Below are positions 27,720 through 37,852 of a stretch of DNA of 64,000 nt, piece after piece (position 1 is the stretch's first letter; every line of letters begins with the position of its first letter). The notes under the pieces were generated by a model that saw only the letters and a program-made list of their open reading frames with translations, searched no databases and was not told the DNA's origin. Source of the stretch: Blastococcus sp. LR1 (lineage in GTDB: Bacteria; Actinomycetota; Actinomycetes; Mycobacteriales; Geodermatophilaceae); assembly GCF_020166105.1 (NCBI RefSeq), contig NZ_JAIUJY010000001.1, positions 864,916-928,915 on the forward strand, read 5' to 3'. Made by a program: the position numbers and the translations under genes.

Positions 27720-28094
27720 TCAGGTCCAGAGGACGGCGATGAACACGTTGAGGATCGCCAGTGCGCCGGTCGCGTGGAGGAACGGCAGCGGTGACTTGGG
27801 GCCCGCCTGGCCGGCGGTGGCCGCCCGCTGCTTCCGGGCGGCGATGAAGATGGTGACGACGGCGAGCACGGTCACGACCAGCTTCACGCCGATCTTCGCG
27901 TGGTCGACCGGCAGGTCGTCCGCCTCGCGGATCCCGACCAGGGCGAGCCCGGACACCAGCTGCACCAGCGCGCCGATCTGCATCAGCTTCGGCTCGAAGT
28001 TCGCCTTGCGGCTCACCTGGAACAGGAACGGCCCGATGATCACGGCCAGGCCCAGGATGTGGACGACGACGAGGAGAAGACGCACGAGCTCCAT
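27720..28094 (-). CDS. Hypothetical membrane protein, 4 TM
   Basis: The 124 residues form four hydrophobic segments (about 4-24, 40-56, 68-86 and 103-121) with short loops. His at 12 and Arg/Lys after segment 1 resemble small CopD/DUF2269-like membrane proteins, but similarity is too weak to name it. It is 22 bases after the DinB-type gene in the opposite order on the same strand and may share its transcript. Confidence 0.72.
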   Translation of the reverse strand: MELVRLLLVVVHILGLAVIIGPFLFQVSRKANFEPKLMQIGALVQLVSGLALVGIREADDLPVDHAKIGVKLVVTVLAVVTIFIAARKQRAATAGQAGPKSPLPFLHATGALAILNVFIAVLWT

Positions 28095-28220
28095 GCCCGC
28101 AGGCTATCGACCAGCGCCGAGTGCGCCGTGTCACAGCCCGGTGACCTTCGGTTCACCCCACGGGGTGTGCCCGGGCGGGGGAGGCTTCGGCTTCCGTGCC
28201 GTCGCGCCGATCTGGAACGC

Positions 28221-28442
28221 ATGACCTCGAGCGCCTCTCCGACCGCCACCTGGCTCCCGGCCGCGATGGTGCGCGCCGCCGTCGTCCACTCCACCGCCGC
28301 CGCTCCCGCTCGGGGGCGTCACCGCGCGCCGGAGTTCGGCGGCCCCGAGGTGGCCACCTCGGAGGAGCTCGTCCGCCCCGGTCGGCACGCCGAGCCGGCG
28401 GAGTCGGACTCGCTGGCCTGGCTGGGCTTCAGCTTCCGCTGA
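28221..28442 (+). CDS. Hypothetical 73-residue protein
   Basis: The reading frame encodes a short Ala-rich, basic N-terminal half with RGRHRAPEFGG in the middle and an acidic end EPAESDSLAWLGFSFR. There is no membrane segment and no clear ribosome-binding site. Third-position GC is high, but so is that of overlapping frames. It may be a real small protein or chance. Confidence 0.4.
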   Translation: MTSSASPTATWLPAAMVRAAVVHSTAAAPARGRHRAPEFGGPEVATSEELVRPGRHAEPAESDSLAWLGFSFR

Positions 28443-28468
28443 TCCTCGACCGTTGAGCCACGGCCCGC

Positions 28469-29080
28469 TCAGCGGGCTCCGAGCACCTCTCCGAGGACCG
28501 GCACCAGCGCGGCGAACGCCTGACCCCGGTGGCTGCGGGCGTCCTTCTCCGCCGCCGTGAGCTCCGCGGAGGTGAGCTCCAGCCCTTCCGGGACGAACAC
28601 GGGGTCGTAGCCGAATCCGTTGCTCCCCCGCTTCTCCCGGATCACGCGTCCCCGCCACTGCCGTTCCAGCACCCGCTCGGTGCCGTCCGGCGTCACCAGG
28701 GCGGCTGCGCACACGAAGGCCGCTCCCCGCCGCTCGTCGGGGACGTCGGCCAGCTGCCCCAGCAGGAGCGCGGTGTTCGCGTCGTCCTGACCGTGCCGCC
28801 CCGACCACCGGGCCGAGAGCACGCCCGGCATGCCGTTGAGCGCGTCGACGGCGAGACCCGAGTCGTCGGCGACCGCGGGCAGACCGGTGTAGCGGACCGC
28901 CTCGCGCGCCTTGAGCAGCGCGTTCTCCGCGAAGGTGGCACCGGTCTCCGGCGCCTCCGGGTACTCGTCGACGTCGCGCAGCCCGACCACCTCGACGCCC
29001 GGCACGGCCGACTCCAGCAGCCGCTGCAGCTCGGCGAGCTTGCCCGCGTTGCGGGTGGCGAGCAGCAGCCGGGTGCTCAC
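28469..29080 (-). CDS. rdgB: Non-canonical purine NTP pyrophosphatase
   Basis: The 203-residue HAM1/RdgB enzyme removes ITP, dITP and XTP from the nucleotide pool. It shows [13 protein letters not shown] at the N-terminus, [10 protein letters not shown] near 50, [13 protein letters not shown] near 72, and the [10 protein letters not shown] base-specificity loop near 154. The GTG start overlaps the rph stop by four bases, so the two are coupled, as rph and rdgB are linked in many bacteria including mycobacteria (Rv1340-Rv1341). Confidence 0.94.
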   Translation of the reverse strand: MSTRLLLATRNAGKLAELQRLLESAVPGVEVVGLRDVDEYPEAPETGATFAENALLKAREAVRYTGLPAVADDSGLAVDALNGMPGVLSARWSGRHGQDDANTALLLGQLADVPDERRGAAFVCAAALVTPDGTERVLERQWRGRVIREKRGSNGFGYDPVFVPEGLELTSAELTAAEKDARSHRGQAFAALVPVLGEVLGAR

Positions 29081-29814
29081 CGGGGCGCCGCAGGTGAAGA
29101 CAAGACCTCGGCCTGGAGCCGGGTCAGCTCGCCGCAGCCGGCGACGGCGAGGTCGAGCAGCGCGTCCAGCGTGGGCCGGTCGAACACCGCGCCCTCGGCG
29201 GTGCCCTGCACCTCCACGAAGCCGCCGTCACCGGTGCAGACGACGTTCATGTCGGTGCCGGCGCGCACGTCCTCCTCGTAGTGCAGGTCCAGCCGCGGCT
29301 CGCCGTCGATGACACCGACGCTCACCGCGCTGACCGACTGCACCATCGGGTTCGGCTTGGCCAGCTTCTTGCGCTCACCCAGCCAGGACACCGCGTCCGC
29401 CAGCGCCACGTAGGCGCCGGTGATCGCGGCGGTCCGGGTGCCGCCGTCGGCCTGCAGGACGTCGCAGTCGATGGCGATGCTGTTCTCGCCCAGCGCGCCG
29501 AGGTCGATCGAGGCGCGCAGCGAGCGTCCGATGAGCCGGCTGATCTCGTGCGTGCGGCCACCGATCTTCCCGCGCACCGACTCGCGGTCGCTCCGGGTGT
29601 GGGTGGCCCGCGGGAGCATCGAGTACTCGGCGGTGACCCAGCCCAGGCCCGATCCCTTGCGCCAGCGCGGCACGCCCTCGGTGACGCTGGCCGCGCACAG
29701 CACCCGGGTGCGGCCGAACTCCACCAGCACCGAGCCCTCGGCGTGGTCGAGCCAGTTGCGAGTGATGGTCACCGGACGGAGCTGGTCGGCCGAACGGCCG
29801 TCGGAGCGGGTCAC
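29077..29814 (-). CDS. rph: Ribonuclease PH
   Basis: This 245-residue phosphorolytic exoribonuclease trims tRNA 3' ends. It starts [16 protein letters not shown], then has [18 protein letters not shown], the [18 protein letters not shown] region near 85, and [16 protein letters not shown] near 125 with phosphate-site residues. The GTG gives the usual N-terminus although no strong ribosome-binding site is seen. It is followed by rdgB with a four-base overlap. Confidence 0.95.
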   Translation of the reverse strand: MTRSDGRSADQLRPVTITRNWLDHAEGSVLVEFGRTRVLCAASVTEGVPRWRKGSGLGWVTAEYSMLPRATHTRSDRESVRGKIGGRTHEISRLIGRSLRASIDLGALGENSIAIDCDVLQADGGTRTAAITGAYVALADAVSWLGERKKLAKPNPMVQSVSAVSVGVIDGEPRLDLHYEEDVRAGTDMNVVCTGDGGFVEVQGTAEGAVFDRPTLDALLDLAVAGCGELTRLQAEVLSSPAAPR

Positions 29815-29875
29815 GGATGCCGAGGGTAGTGCGCCCCGGTTCGACGGCGATGTGCCCGGTGGAGAGGATCGACCC

Positions 29876-30280
29876 ATGAGATCGGAGCTGCGAGCCGTCC
29901 GGACCGGCGGGGTCCCCGTCGTCGTGGACCTGACCGACGAGTGCGCCGCCTTCGTGGCCCAGGAGGGCGACGGCCTGCTGCACGTATTCGTGCCCCACGC
30001 GACGGCCGGCCTCGCCATCCTCGAGACGGGCTCGGGCAGCGACGACGACCTGCTGGCCCAGCTGGACGAGCTGCTCCCCCGCGACGACCGCTGGCGGCAC
30101 CGCCACGGCTCCCCCGGGCACGGTCGGGACCACGTCCTCCCGGCGTTCGTGCCGCCGCACGCCAGCGTGCCGGTGCTCGAGGGCCGCCTGATGCTGGGCA
30201 CCTGGCAGCGCATCTGCCTGGTGGACACGAACACCGACAACCACCAGCGGCACGTGCGCTTCTCGTTCCTCGCCGGATGA
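29876..30280 (+). CDS. YjbQ family protein
   Basis: The 134-residue protein matches the YjbQ/UPF0047 family: [18 protein letters not shown] near 44 with the conserved His, [15 protein letters not shown] near 79, and the C-terminal [12 protein letters not shown] followed by RHVRFSF. Family members have weak thiamin phosphate synthase activity; the physiological role is unclear. It is divergent from rph by 61 bases. Confidence 0.88.
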   Translation: MRSELRAVRTGGVPVVVDLTDECAAFVAQEGDGLLHVFVPHATAGLAILETGSGSDDDLLAQLDELLPRDDRWRHRHGSPGHGRDHVLPAFVPPHASVPVLEGRLMLGTWQRICLVDTNTDNHQRHVRFSFLAG

Positions 30281-30333
30281 TCTCGCACCGCCCCCTTGCG
30301 GAGCGGTGGCAGGGACACGGCAGGATTCCCGAC

Positions 30334-30822
30334 ATGACCGAGACCGACGCAGCCCCCGTCCGCCTCGCCGCCGGCGACCCGGCGCCGGAGTTCACGCTGC
30401 CCGACGCCGAGGGCAACCCGGTCTCGCTCAGCGACTACCGCGGCCGCCGGGTCATCGTCTACTGCTACCCGGCCGCGCTGACCCCGGGCTGCACGACGCA
30501 GGCCGTCGACTTCACCGCGGCGGCCGGCGACCTCGCCGAGGCCGGCCTCGACATCGTCGGCATCTCCCCCGACCCGGTCGAGAAGCTCCTCCGGTTCCGG
30601 GACGAGGAGAAGCTCGCCATCACCCTGGTCTCCGACCCGGACAAGCAGGTGCTGCAGGCCTACGGCGCGTTCGGCACCAAGAAGCTGTACGGCAAGGAGG
30701 TCGTCGGGGTCATCCGCTCGACCTTCATCATCGACGCCGAGGGGCGCGTCGAGAAGGCCTCGTACAACGTCAAGGCCACCGGCCACGTCGCCAAGCTCCG
30801 GCGCGACCTCGGCCTGGACTGA
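30334..30822 (+). CDS. bcp: Peroxiredoxin, BCP type
   Basis: This 162-residue thiol peroxidase has the peroxidatic Cys in [12 protein letters not shown] near residue 53. Classical BCP has a second Cys five residues later (TPGCTVQAC); here that position is Val. The other Cys is in VYCYP six residues before the active site. Reduction may therefore use a different partner thiol or mycothiol. The lead [16 protein letters not shown] and the FIIDAEGRV strand fit the family. It is 53 bases after YjbQ. Confidence 0.92.
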   Translation: MTETDAAPVRLAAGDPAPEFTLPDAEGNPVSLSDYRGRRVIVYCYPAALTPGCTTQAVDFTAAAGDLAEAGLDIVGISPDPVEKLLRFRDEEKLAITLVSDPDKQVLQAYGAFGTKKLYGKEVVGVIRSTFIIDAEGRVEKASYNVKATGHVAKLRRDLGLD

Positions 30823-30841
30823 AGCAGGACCGCGCCATCCC

Positions 30842-31324
30842 CTAGGCCCGCCACGTCCCGGGCCGCGGCTGGCACTCCGGCGGGCAGGGGTAGCCGGGCT
30901 CCCACGGGAACGACCCGTCGGCGTGGGTCCAGGCGAGCTGGTACCCCGGCACCGAGAACTCATCGGGCCGCCGGTAGAAGCGGTTCGCGCTGAACAGGAC
31001 CTCGTCCGGGTTGGGCAGCGTCTCCACGACGAGCCTGCGCTCGCCGTCGAACTCGACGAGTTCACCGGGCAGCAGGTCCCGACCGTCGAGGACCAGGTCG
31101 GCGGCCGCGTTGAGCATGGCGCGGGCGTTCTCGGAGCCGACCCCCACCACGACCAGCTCGGGATGCCCCACGCCGAACAGGCCGACGGTGTAGCCGAACG
31201 GAGGCTCGTCGGACTCCGCGCCGCGCATGACGTACTGCACGACGACGCGATGGGTGCGGATCGTCTCGGCCAGCCGGCTGTCCTCCTGGTCGAGCCAGGC
31301 CAGCATCTGGGATTCGGTCGTCAT
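30842..31324 (-). CDS. DUF4262 family protein
   Basis: The 160-residue protein has the DUF4262 core [20 protein letters not shown] near residue 41, in which a Gly-Tyr-Thr and His-Pro-Glu-Leu signature is conserved, and a late PWEPGY segment followed by a Cys-Pro pair. The family function is unknown; members often lie in variable genome regions. The gene is short and free-standing. Confidence 0.82.
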   Translation of the reverse strand: MTTESQMLAWLDQEDSRLAETIRTHRVVVQYVMRGAESDEPPFGYTVGLFGVGHPELVVVGVGSENARAMLNAAADLVLDGRDLLPGELVEFDGERRLVVETLPNPDEVLFSANRFYRRPDEFSVPGYQLAWTHADGSFPWEPGYPCPPECQPRPGTWRA

Positions 31325-31405
31325 GCCGCCAGCCTGGGCGCCGGCAGGGCCGGAGCGGAGCCCCGGAAGGCTTCTGTGGACGGCGGGCGGCGCTGTGGAG
31401 CGCCG

Positions 31406-32020
31406 TCAGCGCAGCCGGCTGAACAGCCTCCGCATCACCCCAGGGGCTCCGGGCCGGCCGGCCGGGGGGCCTTCCGAGGTCGGCGGCGGATGCGGGGCCA
31501 GCCACGTCCGCCGCGGACGCTCCAGCAGCCAGGACTCCTCGATCCGGACACCGGTCAACCGCTCCATCAGCGTGAGGGCGAGGGCGTCCGGATCGGCGTC
31601 CTCGTCGGCGAAGTCGAGCCCTTCCTCCTCCGGCAGCGGCGCCCCCTCCTCGTCGTCGAAGAGCACCGGATCGAACGCCCGCACGATCTCGCCGTCCCGC
31701 GCCACGAGGAAGTCCGAGACCGCGTTGATGTTGCGGAACCAGCAGATCGCCGTGCCGCCCCGCGAGAGCCGGGACAGCACGTGGTGGTCGGTCATCAGGA
31801 AGCCGTTCGGCTCGACGACGACGAGCCAGCCCTCGAGCTCCTCCATCTGCACCGGAAAGGCGTCGCTGGAGACGTCCGGGTCCTCCTCGGCATCGTCGAA
31901 GGTGCGCATCCGCTCGGTCGCCGGATCCAGTCGCAGCACGTGGACGACCTCCTCCAGCCGCGCTCCGCGCAGGAAGGTCAGCGCGATGGCCTCGATGTCG
32001 AACCAGTCGTAGTCGCTCAC
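31406..32020 (-). CDS. DUF6461-like protein
   Basis: The 204-residue protein opens DYDWFDIEAIALTFLRGARL, matching the start of DUF6461 (tyrosine-tryptophan turn followed by an RG helix). The middle is acidic (DFADEDADPD) and the C-terminus Pro-rich, then basic. The family is of unknown function. The GTG start has GGGGGAGGG upstream. It overlaps the LigD-like polymerase gene stop by four bases, so the two are co-translated. Confidence 0.68.
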   Translation of the reverse strand: MSDYDWFDIEAIALTFLRGARLEEVVHVLRLDPATERMRTFDDAEEDPDVSSDAFPVQMEELEGWLVVVEPNGFLMTDHHVLSRLSRGGTAICWFRNINAVSDFLVARDGEIVRAFDPVLFDDEEGAPLPEEEGLDFADEDADPDALALTLMERLTGVRIEESWLLERPRRTWLAPHPPPTSEGPPAGRPGAPGVMRRLFSRLR

Positions 32021-32970
32021 GCGCCCTCCCCCGCATCGGCTGCCGCGCGCTTGCGGCGCTTGCCCTCGTGCATCGCCTGCACCCGGGCGACCGGGATGGC
32101 GTGCCCCTCGGCGACCAGGTCCGCCGGCAGCGCCTGCGGTTCCGGCAACGCCTCGGCCCACGGATCGCGGTCGCCGAGCAGCCCGGCCGCCGTCGTCACG
32201 GTGAAGTCCCCGGGCCGGACGTCGTCGAGCTCGTCCCAGCCGACCGGGAACGACACCGGCAGCCCGGGGCGGATTCGTGGGCTGTACGCCGCGACGACCG
32301 TCCCCTGCCCCGACCGCGTGGAGTCCACGAACACCCGACCGCCCCGGTCCTCCAGCAGGTAGGCCGTGGTCGCCAGCTCCGGGTCCAGGGCGGCGGTCCG
32401 GGCAGCGAGCGCACGGGTGGCGGCGGCGACGTCCTCCAGCGGCGAGCCGTGCACCGGGACGACGACGTGCAGCCCCTTCGAGCCGCTGGTCTTCACCGCG
32501 GCACCCAGCCCCGCCTCCTCCAGGGCCCGGCGCGCCAGCCGGGCGGCGGCGACGACTCCCGGGAAGTCGGCCCCCTCCGGCGGATCCAGGTCGAGCACCA
32601 GGCCGGTGGGCTCGTGCGAGCCGGCCAGGAGGAAGGGCACGTGCAGCTCGACCGAGCGCTGGTTGCCCAGCCACAGCAGGGTCCGGCGGTCGTCGCACAG
32701 CACCTGGTGGATCTCCCGGTGCGAGCCCTCCGACCAGACCGGCACCGTCCGCACCCACTCCGGGGCGCCCTTGCTCACGTTGCGCTGCATGAACGGCGCC
32801 TGACCCGGGCGCACCCGCTTGACCGACAGCGGCCGGCCGGCGAGCAGTGGGACGAGCCGGTCGGCGACGGCGTCGAAGTGGTCGATCAGCGCGCGCTTGG
32901 CGACCTCGAGCCCGTCACCGAGCGGGGAATCCAGGCTGCTCAGCGCGACGCCGTCGCGTTCGGTGTCCAC
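32017..32970 (-). CDS. LigD-type polymerase domain protein (NHEJ)
   Basis: The 317-residue archaeo-eukaryotic primase-like polymerase is the stand-alone POL domain of LigD. Metal-binding acidic motif LVLDLDPPEG lies near 120, the nucleotide-binding SGSKGLHVVVP near 155, and the third acidic motif VFVDSTRSGQG near 225. It would fill gaps or add bases at breaks during Ku-dependent end joining. No ligase, nuclease or Ku is encoded here. The GTG at 32970 gives the conserved start; the C-terminus is basic (KRRKRAA). Confidence 0.87.
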   Translation of the reverse strand: MDTERDGVALSSLDSPLGDGLEVAKRALIDHFDAVADRLVPLLAGRPLSVKRVRPGQAPFMQRNVSKGAPEWVRTVPVWSEGSHREIHQVLCDDRRTLLWLGNQRSVELHVPFLLAGSHEPTGLVLDLDPPEGADFPGVVAAARLARRALEEAGLGAAVKTSGSKGLHVVVPVHGSPLEDVAAATRALAARTAALDPELATTAYLLEDRGGRVFVDSTRSGQGTVVAAYSPRIRPGLPVSFPVGWDELDDVRPGDFTVTTAAGLLGDRDPWAEALPEPQALPADLVAEGHAIPVARVQAMHEGKRRKRAAADAGEGA

Positions 32971-33020
32971 GCGGCCCACCGTGCCGGGCAGCTCTGCCCC
33001 GGGCAACCGGGACCACCCGT

Positions 33021-33764
33021 TCAGATGTCGTACGTCGCCTTGGCGCGCACCAGCTCGGTCTCCGGGAACACCGCGCTCGCGGCGAAGAGCTGGCCGATGT
33101 GGTCGACCCACGGCGGGATGTGCGTCAGCAGCAACCGCTGCACGCCGGCCGCCGCTGCGTGCTCGGCCGCCTGCCGCCCGGTGAGGTGCAGCCCCGGGGG
33201 CTGTTCGCGGGCGTTGTCCGGGTGCGCGGCCTCGGCGAGCAGCACGTCGGCGCCGCGCGCCAGCTCCACCACCTGCTCGCTGGGGCCGGTGTCACCGGTG
33301 TAGACCAGCGAGCGCCCGCCGGCGGTCAGCCGGATGGCGTAGCACTCGATGGGGTGCGCGGTGCGGGCCAGCTCGACCTCGAAGGGCCCGAGCTGGAAGG
33401 CGCCCGGCCCCACCGGGACGAAGTCGAAGACGTCGGTCAGCGCCTCGCCGTCCATGTCGTAGGCCAGCGCCAGTCGACGCTCGGCACCCACCGGCGCGTA
33501 CAGCGGCACGAGCGAGCCCGTGGAGCGCCCGGAGTACCGCCCCCAGACGACGAACGGCGCGACGTCGAGGCAGTGGTCGGCGTGCAGGTGCGAGAGGAAG
33601 ACCGCGTCCACCGTGCCGGGATCGATCAGCCCCTGCAGCGCCCCGAACGCACCGCTGCCCAGGTCGAGCACCAGCCGGTAGCCCTCGTGCTCCACCAGGT
33701 AGCTGGAGGCGGGCGAGTCCGGGCCCGGACCGCTGCCGCAGCAGCCGATGACCGTCAGCTTCAC
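33021..33764 (-). CDS. MBL-fold phosphodiesterase (Rv1339-like)
   Basis: The 247-residue metallo-beta-lactamase-fold protein has [10 protein letters not shown] near 73, later His in [10 protein letters not shown], an Asp in YTGDTG near 158, and His in LTHIPPW near 217, all typical of metal-dependent phosphodiesterases of the RNase Z type. Its place next to murI and rph matches M. tuberculosis Rv1339, a cyclic-nucleotide phosphodiesterase. Its GTG overlaps the murI stop by four bases. Confidence 0.86.
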   Translation of the reverse strand: MKLTVIGCCGSGPGPDSPASSYLVEHEGYRLVLDLGSGAFGALQGLIDPGTVDAVFLSHLHADHCLDVAPFVVWGRYSGRSTGSLVPLYAPVGAERRLALAYDMDGEALTDVFDFVPVGPGAFQLGPFEVELARTAHPIECYAIRLTAGGRSLVYTGDTGPSEQVVELARGADVLLAEAAHPDNAREQPPGLHLTGRQAAEHAAAAGVQRLLLTHIPPWVDHIGQLFAASAVFPETELVRAKATYDI

Positions 33765-34585
33765 GCAGCACCCACCGTTCCCGCGCGGAGCACCGCGCCG
33801 ACCTCGGGACCCAGGAAACGGCGGCCGAGCCGGGCGAACGGCTCGGGGTCGCCGGTGGCGAGGAACGCGTGCCGGGGTGGTGCGGCGTCCTCGTCGCGGA
33901 GCAGTTCGGCGCGGGTCAGCACCCGGTAGACGTCCTTGGCGGTCTCCTCGGCGCTGGAGACCAGCGTGACGTCCTCGCCCATGACCAGCGAGATGACGCC
34001 GGTCAGCAACGGATAGTGCGTGCACCCGAGGACGACGGTGTCGACACCGGCTGCCAGCAACGGGTCGAGGTAGGACTGCGCCAGCCCCACGAGCTGCCGG
34101 CCGCTGGTCACCCCGCGCTCCACGAAGTCGACGAAGCTCGGGCACGCCGCGGAGGTCACCGTCACGTGCGGCGCCGCGGCGAAGGCGTCGTCGTAGGCGC
34201 CGCTGGTGACCGTGGCCTGGGTGCCGATGACACCGATCCGCCCGTTGCGGGTGGCGGAGAGGGCCCTGCGGACCGCGGGGAGCACGACCTCCACCACCGG
34301 GACGTCGTAGCGCTCGCGGGCATCCCGCAGCGAGGCGGCGCTCGCCGAGTTGCAGGCGACGACGAGCATCTTCACGCCGTCGTCGACCAGGCCGTCCATG
34401 ACGGCGAGGGAGTGCCGGCGCACCTCGGCGATGGGCAGCGGGCCGTAGGGGCCGTTGGCCGTGTCACCGATGTAGCGGACCGACTCGTTCGGCAACTGGT
34501 CGAGCACCGCACGGGCCACGGTCAGCCCGCCGACACCCGAGTCGAAGATGCCGATCGGTGCGTCGGCTCCTGGCTGCGTCCCCAT
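33761..34585 (-). CDS. murI: Glutamate racemase
   Basis: The 274-residue PLP-independent racemase supplies D-glutamate for peptidoglycan. Catalytic cysteines lie in VACNSASA near 80 and LGCTHYPLL near 190; [13 protein letters not shown] near 12 and GDTANGPYG near 45 are conserved. The ATG at 34585 avoids a short unrelated upstream extension. It overlaps the MBL phosphodiesterase gene, and the palindromic repeat separates it from cysM. Confidence 0.95.
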   Translation of the reverse strand: MGTQPGADAPIGIFDSGVGGLTVARAVLDQLPNESVRYIGDTANGPYGPLPIAEVRRHSLAVMDGLVDDGVKMLVVACNSASAASLRDARERYDVPVVEVVLPAVRRALSATRNGRIGVIGTQATVTSGAYDDAFAAAPHVTVTSAACPSFVDFVERGVTSGRQLVGLAQSYLDPLLAAGVDTVVLGCTHYPLLTGVISLVMGEDVTLVSSAEETAKDVYRVLTRAELLRDEDAAPPRHAFLATGDPEPFARLGRRFLGPEVGAVLRAGTVGAA

Positions 34586-34639
34586 GTCGCCGGTCAGGCT
34601 AACCGGCCCCACCGACGGACGCTGGTGACGGGATGGAAC

Positions 34640-34695
34640 GGCCGGCCTTCAGGGTCCCGCGCCGAGCCTGCGAGGCGTGGGGGGAAGGCCGGTCC
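34640..34695. repeat. Dispersed palindromic repeat, copy A
   Basis: A hairpin with arms of about 10 bases (GGCCGGCCTTC and GAAGGCCGGTCC) encloses a core GCGCCGAGCCTGCGAGGCGT. The same core occurs in the repeats at 36.1, 46.0 and 47.1 kb. It lies between cysM and murI and may also end transcription. Confidence 0.75.
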
Positions 34696-34699
34696 TTCG

Positions 34700-36130
<1,431 letters not shown>

Positions 36131-36616
36131 TCAGTCGTAGACGACGGTCGTCGGCGAGTGCCCGAAGAGATGGGTCTCGACGATCTCGACCTCCTCCTCC
36201 GACACCTCCCCGTCGACGATGCGGTAGCTGCGGAACTCGACGTCGTCTCCGGCCAGGCCGGTCTGCCCACCGTGGTGCCGGGTGGACACGAGGACGTAGT
36301 GGGTGCGCGGATCGGCTGCCGGGCCCGAGGCGTAGCCGATGTCGGTGCGCGACGGGTAGGCCTCGGTGGCGGTGTGCGAGTGGTAGACGACGACGGCCCA
36401 CTCGTCCCGGTCGTCGAGGTCGCGGTACAGCTTCAGCAGGTCCGCGGTGTCGAACTCGTAGAACGTCGGCGACCGCGCGGCGTTCAGCATCGGGACGACG
36501 CGCTCGGGACGGTCGGTCCCCTCGGGACCGGCGACGACGCCACAGGCCTCGTCCGGGTGGTCTTCCCGGGCGTGGGCCACGATGGCGTCGTAGGTCGCGC
36601 GGTCGATGCGCAGCAC
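36131..36616 (-). CDS. mec: Mec-type JAMM metallopeptidase
   Basis: The 161-residue JAB1/MPN zinc peptidase has the complete JAMM set: Glu in HPDEACGVV near 23, YHSHTATEAYPSRTD near 79, giving His-x-His, Ser and Asp ligands. In mycobacteria Mec releases cysteine from CysO-Cys. Here it may also process the encoded Gly-Gly-Cys tail of CysO. The GTG start is the only suitable one. It lies upstream of cysO on the same strand. Confidence 0.9.
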   Translation of the reverse strand: MLRIDRATYDAIVAHAREDHPDEACGVVAGPEGTDRPERVVPMLNAARSPTFYEFDTADLLKLYRDLDDRDEWAVVVYHSHTATEAYPSRTDIGYASGPAADPRTHYVLVSTRHHGGQTGLAGDDVEFRSYRIVDGEVSEEEVEIVETHLFGHSPTTVVYD

Positions 36617-36710
36617 GTGGCCAGTCTAGGCGTCCCCTACCTCACCACTCGGAGTCGGCCCCGGCCGGGCCGTCGACCGCGGACGGCCGGGGACCGATAC
36701 CGTCGCCGTC

Positions 36711-37064
36711 GTGCTTGTCCCCTCGCTGCTGATCGCCGGTGTCGTGCTGCTGGCGCTGCCTGCCCTGGTCCTGGGTGTCCGGGGACTGTTCGTGCACCGC
36801 GGCTACAGCGCGGCGGAGCCCGGGGACCGCGCCTCGGTCGTCGTCATCGTGGTGCTGCGGGTCCTGCTCCTGCTGCTGCTGCTCGCCGTCTCCGGCGTCC
36901 TGCTGCTCTCGACGATCGGCGCGATCGTCGTCGACGTGGACCTGCACGGCATGGTCTACGTGCTGTTCGCCCTGGACCTGCTGGTGGCGGCGCTGGTGCT
37001 GCTCACCTTCGGCCGGCGCGACCAGCGACCAGGGCGTCGACGAGCGAGCCCTGCACGGCGGTGA
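36711..37064 (+). CDS. Small membrane protein, 3 TM
   Basis: The 117 residues have hydrophobic segments at about 4-24, 42-70 (very Leu-rich) and 78-99, then a basic Arg-rich tail. No family is recognised. The GTG start is at 36711. Its last 62 bases overlap the 3' end of the convergent DUF2017 gene. Position between clpS-DUF2017 and mec replaces a peptidase gene seen at this point in mycobacteria. Confidence 0.55.
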   Translation: MLVPSLLIAGVVLLALPALVLGVRGLFVHRGYSAAEPGDRASVVVIVVLRVLLLLLLLAVSGVLLLSTIGAIVVDVDLHGMVYVLFALDLLVAALVLLTFGRRDQRPGRRRASPARR

Positions 37065-37500
37065 GCCAGTAGTAGACCGCCAGCTGGTGGTCGTCCTCGC
37101 CGAGGATCTCCTCCGGCGGCTCGGTGTCCTCGCTGATGTCCAGCCGGGTGCCGAGGGCCAGCCGCAGGTCGTTGCTCGTGCGCAGCCACGCGCCGGCCTG
37201 CTCGTCGTCCAGCCGGATCTCGCCGCCGTCGACCGGCAGGGTGGCCCGCACCATCGCCAGGTCGTCGGCCTTGCCGCCGCGCAGCGACTCCTCCGTCAGC
37301 TCCCGGTAGTCCTCGGCCATCTCCCGGTCCGAGCGGTGCCCCGGCGGGAACAGCCGCTCGAGCACCGGGTCACCGGCGACGTCGTCGGCATCGGCGACCA
37401 GCAGCTGCTCGAGCTGGTCGAGCAGGAGGGCGACGATCCCCGCCTCGGCCCGGTCGAGCCGCGCGACGATCTCTCCCCGGCTGGCGCGGAACGGCTTCAT
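37003..37500 (-). CDS. DUF2017 family protein
   Basis: The 165-residue protein is helical and acidic, with [11 protein letters not shown] near 44 and a [17 protein letters not shown] stretch near 67, both typical of the actinobacterial DUF2017 proteins encoded beside clpS. The function is unknown; the constant linkage suggests a role in Clp-dependent protein turnover. The ATG overlaps the clpS stop (ATGA). Confidence 0.88.
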   Translation of the reverse strand: MKPFRASRGEIVARLDRAEAGIVALLLDQLEQLLVADADDVAGDPVLERLFPPGHRSDREMAEDYRELTEESLRGGKADDLAMVRATLPVDGGEIRLDDEQAGAWLRTSNDLRLALGTRLDISEDTEPPEEILGEDDHQLAVYYWLTAVQGSLVDALVAGRAGRR

Positions 37501-37793
37501 GAGTCCTTCTGGTAACTGGCCCACAGCCCGTAGGCGTGCAGCCGGCTGGTGTCGTGCTCCATCCGCTCCCGCGGACCGGAGCTCACGATGGCCCGGCCCT
37601 CGTGGTGCACCTGGAGCATGAGCTCGGTGGCCTTCGCCTCGTCGTAGCCGAAGAGCTCCTGCAGCACGAAGGTCACGTAGTTCATGAGGTTGACCGGGTC
37701 GTTCCAGACGATGGTCACCCACGGACGGTCGAGATCGCTGAGCTCGTCGACGGAGCTGTCGGGCGTCCAAGTCGGCGCGAGAGGTCCGGCCAC
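37497..37793 (-). CDS. clpS: ATP-dependent Clp protease adaptor ClpS
   Basis: The 98-residue adaptor delivers N-degron substrates to ClpC/ClpA-ClpP. It has the substrate-pocket segment [19 protein letters not shown] near 26 and the VHHEGRAIV motif near 62. The N-terminal extension is Pro/Asp-rich, as expected. The GTG start is used. It overlaps DUF2017 by four bases, as in M. tuberculosis (Rv1331-Rv1332). Confidence 0.95.
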   Translation of the reverse strand: MAGPLAPTWTPDSSVDELSDLDRPWVTIVWNDPVNLMNYVTFVLQELFGYDEAKATELMLQVHHEGRAIVSSGPRERMEHDTSRLHAYGLWASYQKDS

Positions 37794-37852
37794 GGGTCCA
37801 GCTTAGAGCGCGGGTCTGCCCGCGCGCGCCGGTCGGCCTAGGCTCCGATGCC

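Noticed and set aside
33021..34612. Reading MBL and murI frames as one fused gene
   Set aside because: The long MBL frame arises because it stays open under murI; the conserved MBL start at 33764 overlaps the murI stop by only four bases.
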